From a bacterium (GTDB lineage: Bacteria; Bacillota_I; Bacilli_A; RF39; UBA660), in assembly GCA_004560915.1 (NCBI GenBank), contig SFTR01000037.1, forward strand, positions 1-15,845: 15,845 nucleotides of DNA. Reading direction: 5' to 3'. A model generated the notes under the pieces. That model saw only the letters and a program-made list of their open reading frames with translations, searched no databases and had not been told where the DNA came from. Shown here piece after piece: positions 8,429 to 14,685 of this stretch. The position numbers were made by a program, and so were the translations under genes. How positions within the stretch are numbered: position 1 is the first letter of the stretch; each line of letters starts with the position of its first letter.

Positions 8429-9804
8429 TGGAAAAGAAAATAACTATGGAAGAACTTACTAATTATTGTAAAAATTATGGATTTATCTTCCAAGGAAGTG
8501 AGATATATGGAGGACTTGCTAATACTTGGGATTTTGGACCTTTAGGAGCAATTCTTAAAAATAATATTAAATTAGCTTGGACTAAGAAATTTATTCAAGA
8601 AGATGTTAATAATGTTGCTTTAGATTCGGCAATACTTATGAATCCTAAGACTTGGGAAGCAAGTGGACACTTAAAGACTTTTAGTGATCCACTTATAGAT
8701 TGTAAGCATTGTAAAACTCGTCATAGAGCAGATAAATTATTAGAAGATTTAGGTGTTGAAGATGCTGGTAAATTTAGTAATGAAGAATTGATGAATTATA
8801 TTAGAGAACATAATGTTGTGTGTCCTAATTGTGGAAAGAGTGATTTTACTGATATTAGAAACTTTAATTTAATGTTTAAAACATTTCAAGGAGTTACTGA
8901 AGATGCTAAAAGTACAGTATATTTAAGACCGGAAACTGCTCAAGGAATATTTGTAAACTTTAAGAATGTTGAACGTAGTATGAGACTTAAATTACCATTT
9001 GGTATTGGACAAATAGGTAAATCATTTAGAAATGAAATTACACCAGGTAATTTTATATTTAGAGTACGTGAATTCGATCAAATGGAACTTGAATTTTTCT
9101 GTAAACCAGGAACAGAACTAGATTGGTTTAAACATTATAAAGAATATTGTAAGAATTTCTTATTAAGCCTTGGTATTAAAGAAGAAAACTTAAGACTTAG
9201 AGATCATGAAAAAGAAGAATTGAGTTTTTATAGTAATGCTACTACTGATATAGAATATAAATTTCCATTCGGATGGGGAGAACTTTGGGGAATTGCATCA
9301 AGAACTAATTATGATTTGAGTCAACATATGAAAGTAAGTTGTCAAAGTTTAGAATACTTAGATCCAGAAACTAATGAAAAATATATTCCTTATGTAATAG
9401 AACCGTCACTAGGAGTAGAAAGACTATTCTTAACAGTGTTATGTGATAGTTATGAAAAAGAAAAACTTAGTGATACTGATGAAAGAGAAGTATTAAGACT
9501 TCATCCTTTCTTAGCACCTATTAAGGTTACAATACTTCCACTAGTTAAAAAATATCATAGTGAAAAAGCACAAGAAGTATATAAGAGTTTATCTAAATAC
9601 TTTATGTGTAGTTATGATGAAACTGCATCTATAGGTAAACGTTATAGAAGAGCTGATGCAGTAGGTACGCCATTTTGCGTAACAGTAGATGATGAAACTA
9701 TTAATAATGGTACAGTAACTGTTAGAGATAGAGACACTATGGAACAAGAAACTATAAAATTAGAAGATTTAAGAAATTATATTGAAGAAAGAATAGAGTT
9801 CTAG
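8428..9804 (+). CDS. glyS: Glycyl-tRNA synthetase, single-chain (alpha2) class II type
   Basis: 458 residues; charges tRNA-Gly with glycine using ATP as a homodimer, unlike the alpha2-beta2 GlyQ/GlyS enzyme of many bacteria. Seen: N-terminal [13 protein letters not shown] and DFGPLG (motif 1 region), a Cys4 zinc-type insertion (CKHC at 92-95, CPNC at 132-135), [10 protein letters not shown], motif 2 beginning [16 protein letters not shown] (from about 201), motif 3 PSLGVERLF (about 326-334) and a C-terminal anticodon-binding domain (about 345-458). The RBS GGAGGG (8416-8421) lies inside the preceding gene, six bases from ATG. Expression is expected to rise when tRNA-Gly is uncharged, through the T-box at 7567-7684. 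Confidence 0.96.
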   Translation: MEKKITMEELTNYCKNYGFIFQGSEIYGGLANTWDFGPLGAILKNNIKLAWTKKFIQEDVNNVALDSAILMNPKTWEASGHLKTFSDPLIDCKHCKTRHRADKLLEDLGVEDAGKFSNEELMNYIREHNVVCPNCGKSDFTDIRNFNLMFKTFQGVTEDAKSTVYLRPETAQGIFVNFKNVERSMRLKLPFGIGQIGKSFRNEITPGNFIFRVREFDQMELEFFCKPGTELDWFKHYKEYCKNFLLSLGIKEENLRLRDHEKEELSFYSNATTDIEYKFPFGWGELWGIASRTNYDLSQHMKVSCQSLEYLDPETNEKYIPYVIEPSLGVERLFLTVLCDSYEKEKLSDTDEREVLRLHPFLAPIKVTILPLVKKYHSEKAQEVYKSLSKYFMCSYDETASIGKRYRRADAVGTPFCVTVDDETINNGTVTVRDRDTMEQETIKLEDLRNYIEERIEF

Positions 9805-9825
9805 AAATTATATAATTTCTTTTTT
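9803..9825 (+). terminator. Intrinsic terminator of the glyS operon
   Basis: AGAAATT (9803-9809) pairs with AATTTCT (9814-9820) across ATAT, followed by TTTTT; the stem overlaps the TAG stop. Confidence 0.8.
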
Positions 9826-9871
9826 GGTAGAAAATTGTCAGTTTTTCTTGTTAAATTTATCAATTTTATTA

Positions 9872-9900
9872 TTGATACTAGTTTATTATTGTGTTAAAAT
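9872..9900 (+). promoter_or_regulatory. Sigma-A type promoter of sepF
   Basis: TTGATA (9872-9877), 17-bp spacer, extended -10 TGTTAAAAT with TAAAAT at 9895-9900. Confidence 0.85.
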
Positions 9901-9933
9901 GGTATTGTAGTACGAGAATAAGGAGGAACACTT

Positions 9934-10320
9934 ATGGGATTTATTAATAACATATTTAAGCCTGAAGATGATGATGAAGGCGTAGAAGAATATGAAACAA
10001 AAGAAATAACTAAAAATAAAAAAGAAGAATATAGAAATAAAACTATTTTAGTAGAACCAAGAGCATTTTCTGAAGCACAACAAATAGCTGATTATTTAAA
10101 GGCTAAAAATCAAGTTGTTGTTAACTTTAAAAGAGTCACTTCAGATGTATCTAAGAGAATTATGGATTTTCTTAATGGTATAATTTATGCGATTGAAGGA
10201 ACTATGCAAAAGTTAGGTCCTGGTATTGTTATTTGTGCACCTAAAGGATTTGAGATTGAAGGAAATATAACAGAAGACGATACTAAAAAAACTAAAAAAG
10301 CAGATACAGGAGAATGGTAA
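9934..10320 (+). CDS. sepF: Cell division protein SepF
   Basis: 128 residues. SepF binds FtsZ filaments and anchors the Z-ring to the membrane at midcell. The N-terminal MGFINNIFK is the expected short amphipathic membrane-binding helix. It is followed by an acidic linker (about 12-35) and the SepF core (about 38-108) with PRAFSEAQQIADYL, VVVNFKRV, the RIMDFLNGIIYAIEG helix and the glycine turn LGPGIVICAP that forms the dimer/filament interface. A strong RBS, AAGGAGG (9920-9926), lies seven bases from ATG. divIVA follows within 33 bases, as in the Firmicutes ylm-divIVA region, though the intervening ylmG/ylmH-type genes are absent here. The tail is Lys/Thr-rich. Confidence 0.95.
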   Translation: MGFINNIFKPEDDDEGVEEYETKEITKNKKEEYRNKTILVEPRAFSEAQQIADYLKAKNQVVVNFKRVTSDVSKRIMDFLNGIIYAIEGTMQKLGPGIVICAPKGFEIEGNITEDDTKKTKKADTGEW

Positions 10321-10352
10321 TATAAAGTTTTAAAATATTAGAGGTGGAGCTT

Positions 10353-10802
10353 ATGAAAAAGTTCGATACTGTTTTCCGTGGCTATGATAAGTATCAAGTT
10401 CAAAAATGTTTAGACGAAATAATAAATAATTATGAAGCTTTACTTAAGAAGAGTCAGAAAACAGAAGATGAAAATAAAAAATTAGTTGAACAAATTTCTT
10501 ACTATCAAAGAATAGAAGATACTATGAATAGAGCAATATATACTGCCGAAGCAGCAGGTGACCAAATAAAGAGTAGTGCAAGAAGAGAGGCAGAGTCTTT
10601 AGTTACTGAAGCAAGACATAATGCAAGTAGAATAATAAATGATGCTTTATTAAAAGCAGAAAAAGCTCAAAATCACGCTGATCAACTAAAAAGAAATACT
10701 AATATTTTAAAACGAAGATTAAAACAAATAATAGAAAATCAATTAGAAGTTATTGAAGAAATGGATAAAGTTGATTTTAATGACGTAGATAGTAAATACT
10801 AA
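10353..10802 (+). CDS. divIVA: DivIVA-family cell division/polarity protein
   Basis: 149 residues. DivIVA proteins are coiled coils that bind negatively curved membrane at septa and poles and recruit partners. The N-terminus carries the family signature FRGYDKYQVQKCLDEI (residues about 8-23; consensus FRGYD..EV..FLD), followed by a nearly continuous coiled coil to about residue 140. It is somewhat shorter at both ends than B. subtilis DivIVA (164) and lacks the usual leading LTP.DI motif. The start is ATG 10353 because GAGGTGGAG (10341-10349) is its ribosome binding site; the GTG at 10344 lies inside that site. It is very likely cotranscribed with sepF. Confidence 0.9.
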   Translation: MKKFDTVFRGYDKYQVQKCLDEIINNYEALLKKSQKTEDENKKLVEQISYYQRIEDTMNRAIYTAEAAGDQIKSSARREAESLVTEARHNASRIINDALLKAEKAQNHADQLKRNTNILKRRLKQIIENQLEVIEEMDKVDFNDVDSKY

Positions 10803-10827
10803 GGATTAATTTCTTGGTATTTTATTT
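10794..10827 (+). terminator. Probable terminator between divIVA and the pilin-like gene
   Basis: AAATACTAAG (10794-10803) pairs with CTTGGTATTT (10813-10822) as a 10-bp stem with one G·U, then an imperfect T-run (TTTTATTT to 10827). The stop codon of divIVA lies in the left arm. It may only reduce read-through, since the next RBS begins at once. Confidence 0.6.
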
Positions 10828-10838
10828 AAGGAGAAGGG

Positions 10839-11249
10839 ATGAATAAAACTGGTTTTACTTTAATAGAGTTTTTAACAATTATTATCATATTGACAATTAT
10901 AGTTATAATAGCACTTCCTAATGTTTATAATGTTGTAAAGAATTCTAAAAAAGAATATGTTATTAATGAAACTAAAAAGGTTTATAGTGAAGCTGAAAAT
11001 AGATTTAGAAGTGGTAATAATACAATGGTAGTAAGTTCAAAAGATGATACAAAATTAGATGGTTTTGATAGTAAACTGCAATATTGCGTTTATTTAAGTG
11101 ATGATGGACAAGTAGTAAGTATTAAAGTATCTGATGGAGAGTACCTTGTTTCTTTAGAAGATAATCAAACTATAAAAGGTTTATCTGATAATAATATTGA
11201 AAAAGGTAATTTAGATAATTATGAATGTAAATTTTATAATGAAAAATAA
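10839..11249 (+). CDS. Type IV pilin-like (ComGC-type pseudopilin) protein
   Basis: 136 residues. The N-terminus carries a class III (prepilin peptidase) signal: a short basic leader ending KTG before FTLIEFL, then one hydrophobic helix (to about residue 30). The conserved Glu at +5 of the mature protein is present. The rest is a small polar domain with two Cys (in LQYC and YECK) that could form a disulfide. Proteins of this kind build DNA-uptake pseudopili or type II/IV filaments after cleavage by a prepilin peptidase. No peptidase, ATPase or other com gene is in the window, so the system it serves is unknown. RBS AAGGAG (10828-10833) lies five bases from ATG. It follows divIVA closely, separated by a hairpin. 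Confidence 0.85.
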   Translation: MNKTGFTLIEFLTIIIILTIIVIIALPNVYNVVKNSKKEYVINETKKVYSEAENRFRSGNNTMVVSSKDDTKLDGFDSKLQYCVYLSDDGQVVSIKVSDGEYLVSLEDNQTIKGLSDNNIEKGNLDNYECKFYNEK

Positions 11250-11256
11250 TAAATTA

Positions 11257-11286
11257 TTTACAATATATATTAAAATATGATAAACT
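11257..11286 (+). promoter_or_regulatory. Promoter of the plus-strand small RNA
   Basis: TTTACA (11257-11262), 18-bp spacer, extended -10 TGATAAACT with TAAACT at 11281-11286. Expected transcription start is about 11292-11294. Confidence 0.65.
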
Positions 11287-11292
11287 AATTTT

Positions 11293-11369
11293 AGTGAAGC
11301 ACCTGACCCTTTGTAGGCCAGGTATCATGTTGTTGTAATACCTAACTACAAAGTGAGTTAGGTATTTTT
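11293..11369 (+). ncRNA. Putative small RNA (about 77 nt) with two complementary hairpin loops
   Basis: Between a recognisable promoter and a strong terminator there is no open reading frame but clear RNA structure. Hairpin 1 spans 11301-11323 (ACCTG-A-CC paired with GG-C-CAGGT, one mismatch, loop CTTTGTA). Hairpin 2 is the terminator, with loop ACAAAGTG. The sequence CTTTGTAG (11309-11316) is the exact reverse complement of CTACAAAG (11346-11353), so the loops can kiss. AGGTAT (11320-11325) can instead pair with ATACCT (11338-11343), which would break both hairpins. It converges on the minus-strand micropeptide gene that ends two bases away. I match it to no known RNA family. An antitoxin/antisense RNA or an attenuator are the two readings I favour. 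Confidence 0.6.
11337..11369 (+). terminator. Strong terminator of the small RNA
   Basis: Perfect 11-bp stem AATACCTAACT (11337-11347) / AGTTAGGTATT (11356-11366), 8-nt loop, T5 at 11365-11369. On the minus strand the same hairpin is followed by ACAACA, so it is a one-way terminator. Confidence 0.92.
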
Positions 11370-11370
11370 A

Positions 11371-11460
11371 TTAATTTACGAAAATTAATAAAAATATTAT
11401 AAAAAGTAATAAGAAAATGATAACAAGTAAAGAACTTATTAAATAATCTTTTTTACTCAT
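11371..11460 (-). CDS. 29-residue hydrophobic membrane micropeptide
   Basis: A short minus-strand gene: ATG at 11460-11458, TAA at 11373-11371, with GGAGG (11474-11470) nine bases upstream, the strongest ribosome binding site in the gap. The peptide starts MSKKDYL, followed by about 20 almost purely Leu/Ile/Phe/Val residues and ends VN, so it is one transmembrane helix with a positive N-terminus and no signal cleavage site. The size and character match type I toxin peptides (Fst/TxpA-like) and small regulatory or complex-stabilising membrane peptides such as KdpF. It lacks the charged C-terminal tail of Fst. It is convergent with the small RNA at 11293-11369, and its 3' untranslated region would be antisense to that RNA. 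Coding status rests on the RBS, codon use and hydrophobic pattern alone. Confidence 0.55.
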   Translation of the reverse strand: MSKKDYLISSLLVIIFLLLFIIFLLIFVN

Positions 11461-11464
11461 ATAA

Positions 11465-11537
11465 CATCGCCTCCATTAACCCCCCTGAAGAGAGAAACAT
11501 GCTTTGGCGATACGTAACCCCAGGTACTTCGGCATGT
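11465..11537 (-). promoter_or_regulatory. Structured 5' leader of the micropeptide gene, possible RBS-sequestering switch
   Basis: This is the least AT-rich stretch of the gap. On the minus strand ACATGC (11537-11532) pairs with GCATGT (11502-11497). Within it CGA..TAC (11531-11524) pairs with GTATCG (11513-11508) around a 10-nt loop CTGGGGTTAC. The 3' strand of that inner stem, ATCGCC (11511-11506), can alternatively pair with GGCGAT (11471-11466), which overlaps the end of the GGAGG ribosome binding site. The two folds exclude each other, as expected for a translational riboswitch or for the occluded RBS of a toxin mRNA. I could match it to no known aptamer. Confidence 0.5.
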
Positions 11538-11694
11538 AGAGTATCATATATAAAAAAGCAATTCAAATAGGCAAAATTTAATTCTGAGATAGTTTTTCAT
11601 GGTGATAATTACATTTTTCTTTATACAAAAATTTAATTATCAAATATGTTTTTATATATAAAATTCAATTTTAAGTAAATTTAAAAAATATATT

Positions 11695-11724
11695 ATTTTA
11701 CACTTAAACTAATTAATTTAACAA
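11695..11724 (-). promoter_or_regulatory. Candidate minus-strand promoter for the micropeptide gene
   Basis: On the minus strand TTGTTA (11724-11719), 18-bp spacer, TAAAAT (11700-11695). A closer but weaker alternative has -10 TATGAT at 11548-11543, with TTGCCT at 11574-11569 as a poorly spaced -35; its start would coincide with the base of the leader hairpin. The AT richness makes chance matches likely. Apart from these, 11556-11729 shows no gene; the only ATG frame with any length (18 codons, minus strand) lacks an RBS. Confidence 0.35.
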
Positions 11725-11729
11725 ATGAG

Positions 11730-11753
11730 AAAAAAGGTTCGTAAGAACCTTTT
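11730..11753 (-). terminator. Hairpin terminator, best oriented on the minus strand
   Basis: AAAAGGTTC (11732-11740) pairs with GAACCTTTT (11745-11753) across GTAA, a 9-bp stem. On the minus strand it is followed by T6; on the plus strand by only four Ts before dnaE. It could work in both directions and insulate dnaE from the gap. Confidence 0.6.
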
Positions 11754-11758
11754 AATTA

Positions 11759-11767
11759 TGATAGAAT
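11759..11767 (+). promoter_or_regulatory. Extended -10 promoter of dnaE
   Basis: TGATAGAAT (11759-11767) directly after the hairpin; no good -35. The start would be about 11774, just upstream of the RBS AAAGGA (11775-11780). Confidence 0.5.
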
Positions 11768-11786
11768 ATATATGAAAGGAAATGTT

Positions 11787-14675
11787 ATGAATTATATACC
11801 ACTTAATATTAAAACTGAATATGATTTAATGAATAGTCTAATTAAAATAGATGATTTGCTTTTATATGCTGAAAGTAGAGATGTTAAAGCACTTGGAATA
11901 ACAGATTCATCTATGTTTGGTACTATGGAATTTATAACTAAATGTAATTTATGTGGTATTAAACCTATAGTTGGATGTGAACTTATTATAGAAGATGCAT
12001 ATGTCGTTTTATATGCTAGAAACTATGATGGTTTAGTTTCGTTATTCAAATTAGTTTCTAAAAAGAATATAGATGGTGTTATAACATTTGAAGATGTAGA
12101 AAAATATATATCTAATTTAATAGTAGTAACAAGCATAAGACATTATGAGGTAGTATCTAAATATTTTAATGATTGTTATTTAAAATTTCATAACGAAAAA
12201 ACTAAAGAGGAAGCATTAAAACTTACAAAGAATATAGTATATATGGATTTGATTAGATATTTTGAACCTGATGATATAGAATATTTTAAATATATTAGAT
12301 ATATAGATGAGGGAAAAGTATTTAAAGAAAAGATTAATGTATATGAGAGTGGTTTTAAAAATAATATAGGTCGTGAGTATACTAAGAGTACTTTTGATTT
12401 TGCAAATCTTATTAATATAGAGTTACCTCCTGTTAAAACACATATACCAGTGTATAGGGAAGACTCAAAAGAGTTCTTATTTGCTCTTGCTAAAAAGGGA
12501 TTAGAGAAGAGACTTAATGGTGATGTACCAGAAGTATATAAAAACAGACTTATGTATGAACTTTCTGTTATTGAAAAGATGAACTTTGTTGATTACTTTT
12601 TAATAGTATATGATTTTGTATTGTTTGCTAAAAGAAATAATATATTAGTAGGTCCTGGAAGGGGAAGTGGTGCTGCATCTTTAGTAAACTATAGTCTTGG
12701 AATTATAAATGTAGACCCATTAAAATATAACTTAATATTTGAAAGATTCTTAAATCCTGATAGAGTTACTATGCCTGATATAGATATAGATTTTGATAGT
12801 TTGAAACGTGAAGAAGTAATTAAATACGTTAGTGATAAATATGGACACAAGAATACGGCTAGAATAATATCATTTAATACATTGCTTCCTAAACAAGTTA
12901 TAAGAGATGTATCTAGAGTAATGGAATTAAACCAAATATTAGTTGATAATATCTGTAGAACTATAAAAGATGAAAAGACATTTGATGAACTTAAAAATAA
13001 TTTTGAATTTAATAATATAGTTAGAAGAAATAAAGATGCTATGTATTTAGTAAAAGTATGTGATAAGTTATGTGGCTTAAAGAAGAATACCAGTATGCAT
13101 GCAGCTGGTGTTGTTATAAGTGATATAGAACTTGATAGTATTATGCCTTTATATAAAGTAGGGGATACTGTTTTAACTGGTTATTCTATGGAATATATAG
13201 AAAGTCTTGGTTTATTAAAAATGGACTTTTTATCAATTAAAAACTTAAATACAATATCTAATATAATAGATGATATAAGAAGTAGTGGAATAAATATAGA
13301 TATAAATAATATAGATTTAAATGATAAGAGAACTCTTTATTTATTTAGTAAAGCTTATACTACTGGTGTATTTCAATTTGAAAGTAGTGGTATGAAAGCA
13401 TTCTTAAAAGAATTAGAGGTTGATTCATTTCACACTTTAGTAGATGCGATAGCTTTATATAGACCAGGTCCTCGTGAGATGATACCCACTTATATTAAAA
13501 GAAAAAAAGGTCTTGAGAAAGTAACATACTTAATACCTGAACTTGAACCAATACTTAAGAGTACTTATGGAATTATAATATATCAAGAACAAGTATTAGA
13601 GATTCTTAGAAGTATTGGTGGATATAGTTATGCTGAAGCAGATATAATAAGAAGAGCTATGTCTAAGAAGAAAGAGAGTGTTATAGCATCAAATAAAGAT
13701 AAATTTATTAATGGAGTTGTTTCTCATGGACACACTAGAGAGGTTGGAGAAGAGTTATACGAGTTAATTATTAAATTCTCTTCTTATGGATTTAATAAAT
13801 CACACTCAGTAGTATATTCAGTAGTGGCATTTCAAATGGCATATTTAAAAATAAATTATACTTTATACTTCATGAAAAATTTACTTAATATGAATAAAAG
13901 TAGTGAAAGCATTAAAGAATATATAGATGAAAGCAAGTTACTAGGAATAGAATTTTTACCAATTAATATAAATAGTTCTTGCAAAGAGTTTATTATTAAT
14001 GATAAAAAGCTAGTAATACCATTTACTATAATTAAAAGTATAGCATCTACGGTAAGTGAAGAGATTGAAAATGAAAGATGTAAAGGATTATTTAAAGATT
14101 TTTATGACTTTATGATTAGGTGTTATGGTAAAAGCGTTAATAAAAGAGTGGTTATTGCTTTAATAGAGTGTGGAGCTTTTGATGTATTTAATATTAATAA
14201 AAAAAGTTTGATAAAAAGTTTTGATGAAGTACTCAATTATGTAACTTTGTGTAAAGACTTAAATATGGTTATTGATGAAAAACCTATACTTGAAGATATG
14301 GAAGACTATACAGATAAGGAAATAATAGATAATGAAATAATTAATTATGGATTTTATTTATCATTTCATCCGGTTACTAAGTTTGATAGAAGTAACTCAA
14401 TAACTCTTAAAGATTTTATTAAATATTTTGATAAAGTTATATCTTGTGTTTTATATGTAGAAAGTGTTAAAACTATTAAGACTAAGAATGGAGATAAGAT
14501 GTCTTTTGTTAAGTTAAGTGATGAATATAGAAGTGTTGAAGGAGTTATTTTTCCTGATGCATATAAGAAGATTGGCGAAGTTAAAAAGAATTATGTATAT
14601 AAAATTAATGCTAAAGTTGAAAAAAAAGATAACACTTATCAATTAATAGTGTATAATATGATTAATTTGGGTTAG
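11787..14675 (+). CDS. dnaE: DNA polymerase III alpha subunit, DnaE type
   Basis: 962 residues, shorter than E. coli (1160) or B. subtilis DnaE (about 1115), as is usual in reduced low-GC genomes. Replicative family C polymerase. Seen: N-terminal PHP domain (1-about 210), palm with GPGRGSGAAS (about 289-298), catalytic PDIDIDFD (D331, D333), the third catalytic Asp in LLKMDFLSIKNL (D480), HAAGVVIS, VFQFESSGM, YRPGPREMIP and a C-terminal OB-like region (SFVKLSDEYRSVEGVIF). The PHP metal site is degenerate: the expected H-x-H is NIK, ITDHG is ITDSS and the later NDVHY is MDLIRY, so no intrinsic exonuclease is expected. ATG 11787 is preferred because AAAGGA (11775-11780) lies six bases before it; the in-frame ATG 11772 has no RBS and precedes the likely transcription start. 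The sortase gene follows after 10 bases. Confidence 0.95.
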   Translation: MNYIPLNIKTEYDLMNSLIKIDDLLLYAESRDVKALGITDSSMFGTMEFITKCNLCGIKPIVGCELIIEDAYVVLYARNYDGLVSLFKLVSKKNIDGVITFEDVEKYISNLIVVTSIRHYEVVSKYFNDCYLKFHNEKTKEEALKLTKNIVYMDLIRYFEPDDIEYFKYIRYIDEGKVFKEKINVYESGFKNNIGREYTKSTFDFANLINIELPPVKTHIPVYREDSKEFLFALAKKGLEKRLNGDVPEVYKNRLMYELSVIEKMNFVDYFLIVYDFVLFAKRNNILVGPGRGSGAASLVNYSLGIINVDPLKYNLIFERFLNPDRVTMPDIDIDFDSLKREEVIKYVSDKYGHKNTARIISFNTLLPKQVIRDVSRVMELNQILVDNICRTIKDEKTFDELKNNFEFNNIVRRNKDAMYLVKVCDKLCGLKKNTSMHAAGVVISDIELDSIMPLYKVGDTVLTGYSMEYIESLGLLKMDFLSIKNLNTISNIIDDIRSSGINIDINNIDLNDKRTLYLFSKAYTTGVFQFESSGMKAFLKELEVDSFHTLVDAIALYRPGPREMIPTYIKRKKGLEKVTYLIPELEPILKSTYGIIIYQEQVLEILRSIGGYSYAEADIIRRAMSKKKESVIASNKDKFINGVVSHGHTREVGEELYELIIKFSSYGFNKSHSVVYSVVAFQMAYLKINYTLYFMKNLLNMNKSSESIKEYIDESKLLGIEFLPININSSCKEFIINDKKLVIPFTIIKSIASTVSEEIENERCKGLFKDFYDFMIRCYGKSVNKRVVIALIECGAFDVFNINKKSLIKSFDEVLNYVTLCKDLNMVIDEKPILEDMEDYTDKEIIDNEIINYGFYLSFHPVTKFDRSNSITLKDFIKYFDKVISCVLYVESVKTIKTKNGDKMSFVKLSDEYRSVEGVIFPDAYKKIGEVKKNYVYKINAKVEKKDNTYQLIVYNMINLG

Positions 14676-14685
14676 GTGAAAAAGT

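Noticed and set aside
11484..11540. Hammerhead-like pattern on the plus strand: CTGAAGA, GAAAC, a stem closing on GCATGTA
   Set aside because: The core motifs and Stem III are there by eye, but Stem II would be almost absent and the flanks (CCCC before CTGA, GAGTATC after GTA) cannot form Stem I.
11293..11540. SRP RNA, 6S RNA, tmRNA or tRNA in the gap
   Set aside because: None of the diagnostic motifs (GGAAGGAAGCA-type SRP loop, tRNA T-arm GTTCRA with matching arms) is present.
11590..11620. 18-codon minus-strand frame beginning at the ATG near 11600
   Set aside because: No ribosome binding site and no distinctive composition.
5318..11674. 19-nt exact match between 5318-5336 and 11656-11674 (ATATAAAATTCAATTTTAA)
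   Set aside because: Very AT-rich, partly a terminator arm in the first copy, no further similarity; likely chance or a common hairpin type.
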